A DNA stretch of 64,000 nucleotides from Mesorhizobium sp. M7A.F.Ca.US.008.03.1.1 (GCF_003997495.1 NZ_RZRU01000016.1:1-64000); one strand, 5' to 3'. Counted from the first letter of the stretch, positions 36,856-46,012 are shown. Notes: a model not told the origin generated them from the letters alone. Program-made: numbers and translations.

Positions 36856-39534
36856 CTAGTCCAGGTTTACCGTAACCGAAACCCGGCGATTGGTGGAGCT
36901 ACCAGCTTGACTATTTTCAGGGACCGCTGGTTCAAAGGTGCCCGCGCCTCGAACCAGCAGCAGTTCCGGAGCGACGCCGCGCTTGTTGAGAAGCGCACGA
37001 ACTGTCTCGGCGCGGGCGGCGCTGATCGAAGCGTTGGCCGTCTCACGGCCCGTGGTGTCCGAATGGCCGGTCAACATGAACCGCGCTGTTACGCCTGACT
37101 TGCGGGCATTTTGGGCGAATTCCTTTATTTGTTCCGCCAACCTGTCGAGAGCCGGCGTCTGCTCTGGTCCCGGCACAACTTTGCCGGAAGAGAAGAAAAT
37201 ATCGGTCGTCTGGATGGCTTCTCTCAAATGATTGAGTTCTGCGAGGTCCAACTCATGCAGCTGCGAGACATCCAGAACCACTCCGTCCGCCGAAAGTTGT
37301 TCAGCGGCGGTCTGCGCCCGGTTGACCCAGGTGGCAGGAGCCTCGCCCACGACAACGATGCGACCCTGGATGATCGAAAGCCGGACCGATTTCGGCGGGG
37401 TCAGCGACGCCGTCAGCCGCTTCACCACAAACTTCGGATCAAGGCTCTGATAGAACTGCCACTGTGAATGGACGCGGGCAGGATCAACCCCCGTTCCGGA
37501 AAGCAGAGCTTGCGGGTCGGCGGCAAGCGGGTCTCTCAGGCCGGAAATGTAGAAATGTCCACCCCTCGCCGATTGTTGGGCGACGATAATTCCCGGTTGA
37601 GCCTCAAGTCGCGACACATAAGACTGCCAGTGTTCCGCTGCGCGCGCTTCGGGGCTCACATCACGAACCTTGGAAAAGTCGAATTCCGGTCCGCCTGCCG
37701 AAAGCTGTCGGGCCGCTGCGCGCGCACGATCTATCCAGATGTCGGGAGCCTCGCCCTCGGCAACGATGCGATCATTGACGATCGAAAGTCGTACTGTATC
37801 CGGCGGATATAGGGACGCCGTCAGCCGCTTCAACACGAACTCCGGCTCAAGGCTCTGATAGAATTGCCACTTTGAATGAACCCGGACGGGATTGACCTGC
37901 GTTCCAGGTAACAGCGACTGCGGGTCGGCGCTAAGCGGGTCTCTCAGACCGGCAATATAGAATTGGCCATCGTGTATTTTTTGTTGTGCAACGATGATGC
38001 CCGGCTGGGCCTCCAGTCGCGACACGTAGGCCTGCCAACGCTCCGCCTCGAGCACATCGGGGCTTACGTCACGAACCTTGGAGATGTCGAATTCCGGTCC
38101 TCCTGCCGAAAGCAGTCGGGCCGCTGCGCGCGCCCGATCTATCCAGGTGTCGGGAGCCTCACCCTCGGCAACGATGCGATCGTTGTCGATCGATAGTCGT
38201 ACTGAATCCGGCGGAGCCAGCGAGCCCTTCAGCCGCTTAAGCACGAACTCCGGTTCAAGGCTCTGATAGAATTGCCATTGCGAATGAACCTGGGCGGGAT
38301 CGACCTCAGTTCCGGACAACAGCGATTGTGGGTCGGCGGCAAGCGGGTCTCTCAGGCCGGCAATATAGAATTGGCCATCGCGTACCTGTTGTTCGGCAAC
38401 GATGATGCCCGGCTGGGCCTCCAGTCGCGACACGTAAGCCTGCCAGCGCGACACATAGGCCTGCCAGCGCTGCCCGGATTGCCACGAAAGAAAGAACCCG
38501 CCGCCTGCTAGACCCAAAAGCAGCAGGGCGGCAACCACCACCAGCCACGGAAATCCCTGGTGCGATTCCTCCTGCTTCAGCTCGACGCATGTCCGCAACT
38601 GCGCCTCTACGCCGGTCAGTTGCGAACTGTCGCCGTCAAACTCCGCTAAAGCCTCTGAGGATCCCTCATGAATGCGAAGCAACACATCGCGCACTATTTC
38701 ATGCAATTCCTCTGGCGGATTTCCTCGGATCACCGAAACCAGGGTTGCAAACGGTCCAACTTCCGACCAGAGGCGAAGATCGCCAAAACGGATGGTGTCG
38801 AGGCTGCTCTGCTCTTTCTCGTTAAACGAGTCTTTTACAAAATCTTGAATTGCGCTAAGCATCGAAGAAATAAGTTGAGGATCTTCGCTGTTCGCATTAT
38901 CCGCAGTTACATGGGCTATCAAAAGCCCGGAGTTGCGGTTAATGAGAAAGATATGTTCTATGCGGTAAACAAGGGAATGCTTCAGGACAACTTCGGAGAA
39001 GCTGGCGCCAGTTCTCCAAGCTTCGAATCTCCACTTGAGCCCATGCCAAGTAAATATATGTCTTAAAGTTTCATTCAGCGACTGAAAGGTCTGGTCGATC
39101 TTTTCCCCGATCGATTTGCGGATGGCCGGCAGAAACACCGGGTATAATATATCCGTCAGCGTGCGCGGGCTCGTCTGGATCGAGCGTTGCACAGCCCTTT
39201 CGACAGCCGGCGCAAGCGCCTCGCCGAGTTGGGCATGAGGCGCGCGTGCGGCGGCAATGGGAAGGACGTCGCCCACTGCTGCCGCAAGCTGCTGGGGTTC
39301 GTCAAGCAGATGCGTAACTCGTGAAAGCTCCGAAATTTCGCGGCTGACCAGCAACTGGCGCAGCGTTTCCATGCGAGGATCGGCGGCTGGGATTCCGTCG
39401 AAACGCGCGCGATAGTCCGGATCGACGTTCCGGGCAATTTCAATCAAAAGACGAGCCAGAGCCTCGCGATCAATTTCTGTATCGTTCGAGGCTGTTCTTT
39501 GCGGAAGACTGATTGGGTCGACGGTTGACGTCAA
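36856..39534 (-). CDS. membrane protein: GTPase-regulator-like N-domain, three BON-like repeats, OmpA C-domain
   Basis: An 892-residue protein. Residues 1-327 are predicted cytosolic; 188-300 (YRIEHIFLINRNSGLLIAHV through VSVIRGNPPEELHEIV) has the strand-helix pattern of roadblock/longin-like domains that bind small GTPases. One membrane helix lies at 328-351. The periplasmic part has three repeats of exactly 136 residues (363-498, 499-634, 635-770), each with a BON-like segment such as SVRLSIDNDRIVAEGEAP. An OmpA-like domain (775-892) has LTGHSDTTGRETANASISAA for peptidoglycan binding. It likely ties the GTPase to the cell wall. The start lies 7 bases after the upstream gene's stop. Confidence 0.9.
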   Translation of the reverse strand: MTSTVDPISLPQRTASNDTEIDREALARLLIEIARNVDPDYRARFDGIPAADPRMETLRQLLVSREISELSRVTHLLDEPQQLAAAVGDVLPIAAARAPHAQLGEALAPAVERAVQRSIQTSPRTLTDILYPVFLPAIRKSIGEKIDQTFQSLNETLRHIFTWHGLKWRFEAWRTGASFSEVVLKHSLVYRIEHIFLINRNSGLLIAHVTADNANSEDPQLISSMLSAIQDFVKDSFNEKEQSSLDTIRFGDLRLWSEVGPFATLVSVIRGNPPEELHEIVRDVLLRIHEGSSEALAEFDGDSSQLTGVEAQLRTCVELKQEESHQGFPWLVVVAALLLLGLAGGGFFLSWQSGQRWQAYVSRWQAYVSRLEAQPGIIVAEQQVRDGQFYIAGLRDPLAADPQSLLSGTEVDPAQVHSQWQFYQSLEPEFVLKRLKGSLAPPDSVRLSIDNDRIVAEGEAPDTWIDRARAAARLLSAGGPEFDISKVRDVSPDVLEAERWQAYVSRLEAQPGIIVAQQKIHDGQFYIAGLRDPLSADPQSLLPGTQVNPVRVHSKWQFYQSLEPEFVLKRLTASLYPPDTVRLSIVNDRIVAEGEAPDIWIDRARAAARQLSAGGPEFDFSKVRDVSPEARAAEHWQSYVSRLEAQPGIIVAQQSARGGHFYISGLRDPLAADPQALLSGTGVDPARVHSQWQFYQSLDPKFVVKRLTASLTPPKSVRLSIIQGRIVVVGEAPATWVNRAQTAAEQLSADGVVLDVSQLHELDLAELNHLREAIQTTDIFFSSGKVVPGPEQTPALDRLAEQIKEFAQNARKSGVTARFMLTGHSDTTGRETANASISAARAETVRALLNKRGVAPELLLVRGAGTFEPAVPENSQAGSSTNRRVSVTVNLD
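37225..38448 (-). repeat. three tandem 408-bp coding repeats
   Basis: Units begin at 38448, 38040 and 37632 (minus strand), each 408 bases or 136 codons, with no length change between them. Each starts near WQAYVSRLEAQPGII, continues with FYIAGLRDPLAADPQ or a close variant, and ends in a BON-like stretch. Copies 1 and 2 are closer to each other than to copy 3. A further 21-base unit (RWQAYVS) is duplicated directly before copy 1, at 38428-38469. Confidence 0.9.
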
Positions 39535-39541
39535 GGTCCCA

Positions 39542-40216
39542 TCAACTCACTTTCCAGCTACGATCCGAGTTGCTCTTGCTGCCGACGGGATCCTGATTCA
39601 GACATTTCGCAACTTCTACAAACAGGCCAGCCAAAAGATTTCGGTCGGTCTTGACGTTGCTGAGATCGGCAAACATTTTCTCTATCAGCATCTGAACGCC
39701 TTCATTCTTCTGCTTGATTTCCTCACGCAGCAAATGATCGTTTCGATTTATCCGGTCCGAAACGTCGCGCTCAAGCGCGCTCAATTGATCCGACAACGCG
39801 CGCACCTGCTTTTCAAGTGCCTGGTTTTGCTCGCGAAGATTCCGGTCAATTTCCTTATCGGCATCGGCTCGTGAATCTTTTTCGTTCCGCAATTGCGCCG
39901 CAAGCGAATCGATCTGCTTCTTTGCATTTGACTCGTACATCTCAAGATTGCGCTTGGCTTCGGATTCGACATCCTTGAAGCGCTGCAACACCCGTTCTTC
40001 AAGCTTGGAAAAACGGCGGTCATAGTCCTGCATCTGGTTGCCGAACAGCAGATCACGTATCTTGTCGACACCTACGGGGTCGCCGGCGCCTCCGTTCTCG
40101 CGAGCCTGGGCCGCCATGAAGTTCAGCCCGCTTCCGTCTGCATTACCCATCAGATTTGCGTCCGCCTTGTTTGCGGAGGAAGCGGTACTCGAAGTACTCG
40201 AAGATTCCTTGGCCAT
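39542..40216 (-). CDS. coiled-coil protein, first gene of the GTPase operon
   Basis: A 224-residue soluble protein. Residues 1-45 are a Ser/Ala/Asn-rich disordered start; 60-185 form a long charged coiled coil (KLEERVLQRFKDVESEAKRN, QNQALEKQVRALSDQLSALE). A conserved-looking C-terminal helix follows (DRNLLAGLFVEVAKCL). It has no enzymatic motif and fits a scaffold or adaptor. GAGGGG at 40228-40223 and AAGG just before the ATG support the start. It leads the operon 40216-35275, whose promoter should lie in 40217-40480. Confidence 0.82.
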   Translation of the reverse strand: MAKESSSTSSTASSANKADANLMGNADGSGLNFMAAQARENGGAGDPVGVDKIRDLLFGNQMQDYDRRFSKLEERVLQRFKDVESEAKRNLEMYESNAKKQIDSLAAQLRNEKDSRADADKEIDRNLREQNQALEKQVRALSDQLSALERDVSDRINRNDHLLREEIKQKNEGVQMLIEKMFADLSNVKTDRNLLAGLFVEVAKCLNQDPVGSKSNSDRSWKVS

Positions 40217-41108
40217 CCTTATACCCCTCTATTTGAACGCCTGCCACCGTGCAGAAACCCATAAACAGGTGAAGATGCCAGCAAAATCTCCAACCCGCAA
40301 GCCGGAATCTGCTTGGCTCAAGCCAATTTGCGCGCTCCTTTTACACCTCTTGGACTGACAGCAAAGCACGAGTTCCGGTTGGTATCGATCTAGCACCTCT
40401 CTGTTGTAGCAAACATTTTGGCTAATCTAATTATCCTTTTGACGTAATCTACTACGTGGAAAAGTAATACGGCGCCATTATATTTCTATTGTATCTGGTC
40501 CAAGTAACGTATTGTCATTAGAGATGGCTAAAATAACTGTTCCAGCGGGCAGCATATTGTCTCTATCCCGACTATATACTGCCACCATCAGCTTCGTGGC
40601 GAGCTCATCAGTAGAAGGAGAACCTTCTTTCGCACGAACAACCGCCGTTCGAGAATGCAGCCCGGAATCGAGGTGTTTCGGTCGATAAGAGGGAGCAATA
40701 GGCCCCCAAAAGCTGCAGTCATTCAAACCAAAGCTTCAGTGGGCTTGCTTTGTTGCGCCCTCGATTGCAAAGGACGTCGGTTTGCACTAGCTAGGTGCCA
40801 CGGACCGGCAGCTTGTGGTCATGGTGCCGATTCCAGGGATCGACATGAGTATACGGCATGCTAGGCTTTGACATGCATCTGCGACAGCTGGCGCCCGAAC
40901 ACGGCCCCACGGATGCGCGCCAAGCTTCCAACATTGCTAGCACGACAGGAGCAGGATCGCACTCCAGCCAATGGTGGCGCGACGGCTCGGAAGAGTTCAC
41001 AGAAGACTGTTTGGACGCAGAATGCTCGATGACCGTTTCCTTTGGCAGGAAATCGCCGGCTATGTCTCGGGACTTTTGTACCTTCGAACCAAGCGTGGGT
41101 AAGACGGC
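40217..41108. other. 892-base region without a confident gene; operon promoter side
   Basis: This stretch separates the divergent GTPase operon and the fusion gene at 41109. The part 40380-40700 is visibly richer in A and T than its surroundings. An 82-codon minus-strand frame (40478-40726) is open but matches nothing I know and has no good ribosome-binding site. A plus-strand frame from 40858 runs into the fusion gene in another phase and is taken as chance. The region should hold both promoters. Confidence 0.5.
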
Positions 41109-44015
41109 ATGGCGCATAATCCATTGGTTTCAATTGTGGTTCCTGCGCACAACGCGGAGGTCACGCTGGCGCGCGCACTCGATTGCCTTCTCGATCAGGA
41201 AATCGTGGATTGGGAGGCGATCATCGTTGACGACGCCTCCACGGACCGCACCCCCGCGATCATTGCTGGTTATGTGGAACAAGATGCCCGATTTCGGACG
41301 TTGAGTTCTTGCACGCATAGCCCCGCTAGCGCGCGCAATAGCGGGATTTCTACGGCCCGCGGCCACTGGCTCATGTTTCTGGATGCGGAAGATTGGGTAG
41401 ACGCCAGCTTCCTCGCGAAAATGTTAGCCGCACTGGAGGCCGCGCCCCATTCAGTGGCCGCCTATTGCGGTTCTCAGCGCGTGATGCCCGATGGCGAACT
41501 TATCCCGTTGAGCATCTCGTCAGAGGTTGCGATCCAGCCCTTCGAAACATTTGCCCGCCGGTGTGCCATCGCCGCTCGCGCGCTGCTGGTCGACCGGGAG
41601 ACAATCGTCGAGTTGGGCGGTTTCGATGTGTCGCTGCGCACGTGCGAGGACTGGGATCTGTGGCAGCGTCTCGCCCGTCTCGGCAGAAATTGGGTAATGG
41701 TCGACGAGCCGCTCGCCTTCTACCGGACTAGCCCCAACTCGCTCACCCGCGATTCATCTCAGATGCTGGCCGACGCGGAAATCGTGATCGCCCGTGGCTT
41801 CTCTGCCGACTCCAGAGTCAAACACCCGGCGTCTATCCACGCCAACGGAGCGAATTCGGCGGATGGCCGCACCGCTTCCGAAGCACTGGCGTGGTTCGCA
41901 TTGTGGAACGCCGCGTCGGGTTGCGGAGGCGGCTCGGGCTCGATCAACCCGCAGTCCCTGCGCGCGCTTCCGGCCGGACGCAAGTGGGCGAGTGAGATCG
42001 CCAAGGTAGCCGTCAATGGCCTTGCGGTGGGAAGCCTGTCTGTGCCGGCGCAACTGGCTGCCGGGTGGGGAAGGTTCGGCGGCGCCATCACCGAGTTGAT
42101 TACCGAACTCGGCAAGGTATGGGACAATCCCGCAGCGGCTCGCCGCATCCAGTATCAGCTTGAGCAAATGCTTCTCGAGGCCGACGATCTTGGCGCGCCG
42201 CGCAGGCTGGCGCGAACACTTGGAATCCGCGTCGACGCTCGAAATCCGACCTCGACCGAACTGCCGGAAGGAATCGACCAAATCTATGCCTACCTGGTGA
42301 TGGATGGCCACATCGAGGCCGTCGTACAATTCGGCGTGCTCGGGACAGTGACAAGGGATCATTGGATTGAACTGATCCGGGATTTCGCACCGCAAAAGGA
42401 GGCTGGCGCCAATATTCCGAACACGCTTGCAGCCCGGGCATTGTCAGGCACAGCCGAACGCGGGCCTGATCCGGACAGCCACTTCGGCAAACTCGCGCGA
42501 TCGGCTGCGCAAGCGCGGGAGTTGGTTCGGTCGAGCGCCGAGCCTGCGGTGCCTTCCGCCGCGCCGCGCCGTGCACGGGTCAGGCACGACGAGAATCGCA
42601 CGTCGTTCTGGAATGGCTATTTCGCGACCGAGGATCCCTGGAACTACGGTTCGTCCTATGAGCAGGAAAAATATGAGCGGCAGCTCGAAATTCTGCCTGC
42701 CGGTCCCATCAGACGGGCGCTTGAGCTCGCCTGCGCGGAGGGCCACTTCACGCGCCAGTTGGCGCCGCGAGTGGGCCATTTGACCGCAACCGACATCTCC
42801 GCCATAGCCGTTGGACGGGCGCGCGCGCGATGCAGCGATCAGCCGAACATTGAATTCGGCCTGTTGGATTTCTCCGCCGACACGCTGCCGGGTGAGATGG
42901 ATCTGATCTTCTGTTCGGAAGTGCTCTACTATCTGGATGATCTCGCCGAGTTGCGGCGCATTGCCAGGAAATTCGCCGAGGCGTTGGCGCCTGGCGGCAG
43001 CTTCATCAGCGCACACGCATTCGTGCTGCGTGACAATGTTGAAAGGACGGGCTTCGACTGGAACACATTCGGTGCACAAACGATATCAGAGACGCTGGCA
43101 GCGACCGAAGGTCTCGTCCTCGAGCAGTCAATCCAGACCGAGCTCTATCGCATAGACCGCTTCCGCCGCCTGTCACCGGACGATGTCGTGACCGAACCGA
43201 GCATTGATCATGTGCCGATCCATGCGCCCATCGGACTCGGGGTCGCCCGAAATATCGTCTGGGGCGGGGCGCGGGCCTTGCGCCGCGACGTCGCGCGCAG
43301 CGAGCGGCGGCCACGTGTCCCTGTCCTCATGTATCATAGTGTCGCCGATGAAGGTCCGCCCGCGCTCGCCCGTTTTCGGCTAACGCCCGCCGCATTCGGC
43401 AGCCAGATGGCATGGCTGCGCGCCAATGGCTTTCACGCGATCACGTCCGAGCACCTGGAATGGTCCATTGCCAACTGTCAGCCTTTCGCTGGACGCCCAG
43501 TGCTCATCACCTTCGATGACGGCTTCCAGAACTTTGCCGATCGGGCCTGGCCGACGTTGCGCGCGAACGACCTGACCGCGGAAGTGTTCCTGGTGACTGA
43601 CCTAGTGGGTGAAAGCGCGCAGTGGGATGCCGAAAACGGTCCGCCGACGCAGCTTATGGATGCCGGGACGGTGCGGCGGCTTGCCGCCGAAGGTGCGTTC
43701 TTCGGAAGCCATCTCGCGACGCATCGCGCGATCGATGGTCTGTCGAGCTCTGACTTGGCCGCCGAACTGCTGCGCTCTCGTATGTTCATCGAACGTTGGA
43801 CCGGTCGACCAACCTCGGCGTTCGCGGCACCCTTCTCTGTCACCGACCGACGGCTCGGCAGATTGGCCAAGGAGTCCGGCTATCGAATCGGCTTCGGCAG
43901 CAGACACGGGCCGGCGGACCTTAATTGCGATCCCATCGACCTTCCGCGCATCGAGATTCGCGGGGATCGCTCGCTCGACCACTTTGTCGCCACCGTCGAG
44001 GCCATGCTCGATTAA
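41109..44015 (+). CDS. three-domain glycosyltransferase / methyltransferase / polysaccharide deacetylase
   Basis: A 968-residue fusion. Domain 1 (1-230) is a GT2 transferase: VSIVVPAHNAEVTLARALDC, IIVDDASTD, and LMFLDAEDWVD. A linker of about 250 residues follows. Domain 2 (about 495-690) is a NodS-like SAM methyltransferase: EDPWNYGSSYEQEKYERQLE and RALELACAEGHFTRQLA. Domain 3 (about 735-968) is a CE4/NodB-like deacetylase: PVLMYHSV, LITFDDGFQNF (catalytic and metal Asp), and GSHLATHRAI (metal His). So one chain could add, methylate and deacetylate a sugar. There is no signal peptide, so it is probably cytoplasmic or membrane-associated. The ATG at 41109 begins the GT2 domain cleanly. Confidence 0.93.
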   Translation: MAHNPLVSIVVPAHNAEVTLARALDCLLDQEIVDWEAIIVDDASTDRTPAIIAGYVEQDARFRTLSSCTHSPASARNSGISTARGHWLMFLDAEDWVDASFLAKMLAALEAAPHSVAAYCGSQRVMPDGELIPLSISSEVAIQPFETFARRCAIAARALLVDRETIVELGGFDVSLRTCEDWDLWQRLARLGRNWVMVDEPLAFYRTSPNSLTRDSSQMLADAEIVIARGFSADSRVKHPASIHANGANSADGRTASEALAWFALWNAASGCGGGSGSINPQSLRALPAGRKWASEIAKVAVNGLAVGSLSVPAQLAAGWGRFGGAITELITELGKVWDNPAAARRIQYQLEQMLLEADDLGAPRRLARTLGIRVDARNPTSTELPEGIDQIYAYLVMDGHIEAVVQFGVLGTVTRDHWIELIRDFAPQKEAGANIPNTLAARALSGTAERGPDPDSHFGKLARSAAQARELVRSSAEPAVPSAAPRRARVRHDENRTSFWNGYFATEDPWNYGSSYEQEKYERQLEILPAGPIRRALELACAEGHFTRQLAPRVGHLTATDISAIAVGRARARCSDQPNIEFGLLDFSADTLPGEMDLIFCSEVLYYLDDLAELRRIARKFAEALAPGGSFISAHAFVLRDNVERTGFDWNTFGAQTISETLAATEGLVLEQSIQTELYRIDRFRRLSPDDVVTEPSIDHVPIHAPIGLGVARNIVWGGARALRRDVARSERRPRVPVLMYHSVADEGPPALARFRLTPAAFGSQMAWLRANGFHAITSEHLEWSIANCQPFAGRPVLITFDDGFQNFADRAWPTLRANDLTAEVFLVTDLVGESAQWDAENGPPTQLMDAGTVRRLAAEGAFFGSHLATHRAIDGLSSSDLAAELLRSRMFIERWTGRPTSAFAAPFSVTDRRLGRLAKESGYRIGFGSRHGPADLNCDPIDLPRIEIRGDRSLDHFVATVEAMLD

Positions 44016-44420
44016 CGGTGATCTTTGTCACTGTCATTCGATGAGACGCTTCGCACGCGCCCAGACTGCGGCGGTCGCCCGATGTCACCCCGAGATCGGG
44101 ATGACCTGCCCATCGGATGACCTGCCCCCGGCGGCTGAGTAACACTGCCAAAATGCCCGGCGCGCCAGCATCTTCAAGCGCGGCATGCGCGGCGCCTATC
44201 AGCCTTGCGCAAAAAAGCATCTGCACCGCGACCTCTCCGAATGTGACTTCCGCCATAATTCACGCGCAGCCCCTGGCATGAACGACGATGCACGGGCCGG
44301 TCGCAGCCTTGATGGTATCGCGGCAAGCGCCTCGCCGCAGGTACTTAACACTGAAGCGACGCCGCTTAAGCCGACCATAATAGGGCCTTTCGTAGGGTTC
44401 GGAGCGACCACCTGTGCAGG

Positions 44421-44527
44421 CTAATGCATGTCGCCCAAAAGTGACCTCGGTTTTGGGAGAACGACATGCATAAAAACAAAGATCTAAAGCGGGTCGCCTG
44501 AATCCGTTCAGACGCGACACACTTTAG
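44421..44527. repeat. dispersed repeat made of two hairpins
   Basis: Two inverted repeats lie side by side: ATGCATGTCG (44424-44433) with CGACATGCAT (44462-44471), and TAAAGCGGGTCGCCTGAA (44485-44502) with TTCAGACGCGACACACTTTA (44507-44526). The linker ATAAAAACAAAGATCTAAAG is common in Mesorhizobium intergenic repeats, from memory. The second hairpin runs into the stop codon of the RelA/SpoT gene and could end its transcript. The rest of 44016-44420 holds nothing I recognise. Confidence 0.72.
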
Positions 44528-45615
44528 CTGTATTCGATAGCCGCTTTTCCCGTGCAGATGGATTTCAGATTACGAGCAAACAAGTAAACGTCTCCGAAGT
44601 AATTCGGATACATTTCAACAAGCTTTTCTTTCTTATCCACCTCGACCAAGACAGCCTTCACCTCAATGCCCCTTAGCTCGATTTTTTGCTCTATCTCTTT
44701 CAATTTTTGTGCGCCTAATATAAGCGCCCAGAACGGCTCGATGGAAAGTTTATGATCTTTTCCATATTGAAGCAAATAGTATCGGTTCTTTTCCGCTTGA
44801 TGCACGAAGTTTTCTGGGCAGTTGGTAGTATTATTGATTTTTTCTAGTATGCCGGTCGCATCTATACGCTTGTTGATATCCCGCAATTCTCGGACCCGGT
44901 CATTGTGATTCGGAACACTTATATGAACGGGGCACTGCTCAACGTACGCGAATTCCGCCGACATAAGCTGGAAAAGGCGCAGCCAATCCTGGTCGCCCTT
45001 TCCGTGCTTCAAATCCTGGCCCCGAAATAGCCCGACAGCCTCAACAGCAGTTGCCCATGAGTGCTGAAGCTTGGTACGAACTTGCAGCTCGATGCGTCGT
45101 CCGTCGAAAGCCTCGGTGTCGGCATCTCTGGGTCGGTATTGGAAAACAATATGGTGACTTCGATACCCGTCCGGCTTCGGCTCATCGATATAGTTAAACT
45201 CCCTAGAGTGGATCTCATGGGGAAACTTGTCTCGCATCGATGCGAGAAGCGAGCGAACACCTTTGATATCGGCCATGATCGCTCGGCAACCGCCGATGTC
45301 GTTCATGGTGTCCAAATTGGTGGTGGACTCTCGAAGCTTCCGACGAATGGATGCCATGCGCTTCGGCCGGGATGCCATGTCGCCCTTCAGTCTTAGGGCT
45401 CTTATGTGATGACCGACAGAGAACCGAACGCTGCGCATCGGCAGAAAGTGCGAGTCGCGCCAACTATTGGCGATTGAGAAAATTTCGAGTGCGTCCACAT
45501 ACTGGCCGACAGTGATGTCTCGTCCGAACTGAATAGGTTTTGCCAGCCGGTCGCCTGCTTTGCGAACGGCTTTCATGCTGTAGGCTAGGCGCGGGTACTC
45601 AGTCATTGGAGCCAA
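44524..45615 (-). CDS. single-domain RelA/SpoT-type alarmone synthetase
   Basis: A 363-residue protein with a synthetase domain (about 60-215) and no HD hydrolase domain. Motifs: MNDIGGCRAIM (104-114), KPDGYRSHHIVF (147-158), and ELQVRTKLQHSWATAVE (176-192), the acidic and Arg-Thr element of (p)ppGpp synthetases. The C-terminal 150 residues are not a TGS or ACT domain. So it is a small alarmone synthetase type, possibly a toxic or defence-linked one. The gene is visibly poorer in GC than its neighbours and flanked by a repeat, which suggests transfer. The start may be ATG 45615 or 45606; neither has a strong ribosome-binding site. Confidence 0.88.
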   Translation of the reverse strand: MAPMTEYPRLAYSMKAVRKAGDRLAKPIQFGRDITVGQYVDALEIFSIANSWRDSHFLPMRSVRFSVGHHIRALRLKGDMASRPKRMASIRRKLRESTTNLDTMNDIGGCRAIMADIKGVRSLLASMRDKFPHEIHSREFNYIDEPKPDGYRSHHIVFQYRPRDADTEAFDGRRIELQVRTKLQHSWATAVEAVGLFRGQDLKHGKGDQDWLRLFQLMSAEFAYVEQCPVHISVPNHNDRVRELRDINKRIDATGILEKINNTTNCPENFVHQAEKNRYYLLQYGKDHKLSIEPFWALILGAQKLKEIEQKIELRGIEVKAVLVEVDKKEKLVEMYPNYFGDVYLFARNLKSICTGKAAIEYS

Positions 45616-46012
45616 GAGTCAAGATAGGCCGCCTCATTCTGGACTGGCGGAACTAATGCAGGGGAATCAGATCCCATTAGTCGTATCCGTTTGTGTACGC
45701 GAAGTACCATAGCGCGCGACAGATACCGTCTCGGCCATATGTGCCTAGATCGCGCCCTGGCCATAACGCGGACGTAAATGCCGTCACGGTCAGCCAGCTT
45801 ATAGTTCTTTTCAGTGCTTTAAGGGCGACGCCGACAACATAGCAATTGCCTCCTGAAAGATACCTCAGGACAATTGAAGGTTGTGTCGCAAATCCGGAGA
45901 TTGGTCGCGAATGGTGATAGCCAGGACCCTGATCACGAGGCTCCCAAAAAATCGAAGAGCATTCATGCCGCAACAAACTTGCTGAAAATTTGCGACGGAA
46001 CCCACAGCTTTC
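45616..46012. other. 397-base region without a confident gene
   Basis: It separates the alarmone synthetase and the MscS gene, both on the minus strand. A 99-codon minus-strand frame (45677-45976) has a hydrophobic middle (YVVGVALKALKRTISWL) but no match I know and no clear start signal. The region should carry the synthetase promoter. Confidence 0.4.

Noticed and set aside
40858..41304. A 148-codon plus-strand frame leading into the three-domain fusion gene.
   Set aside because: It overlaps the fusion gene in another phase for 196 bases and has the Arg/Ser-rich look of a shadow frame.
43921..44256. A 111-codon minus-strand frame just after the fusion gene, thought at first to be an insertion-sequence fragment.
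   Set aside because: No transposase motif or terminal repeat could be found, and half of it lies antisense to the fusion gene.
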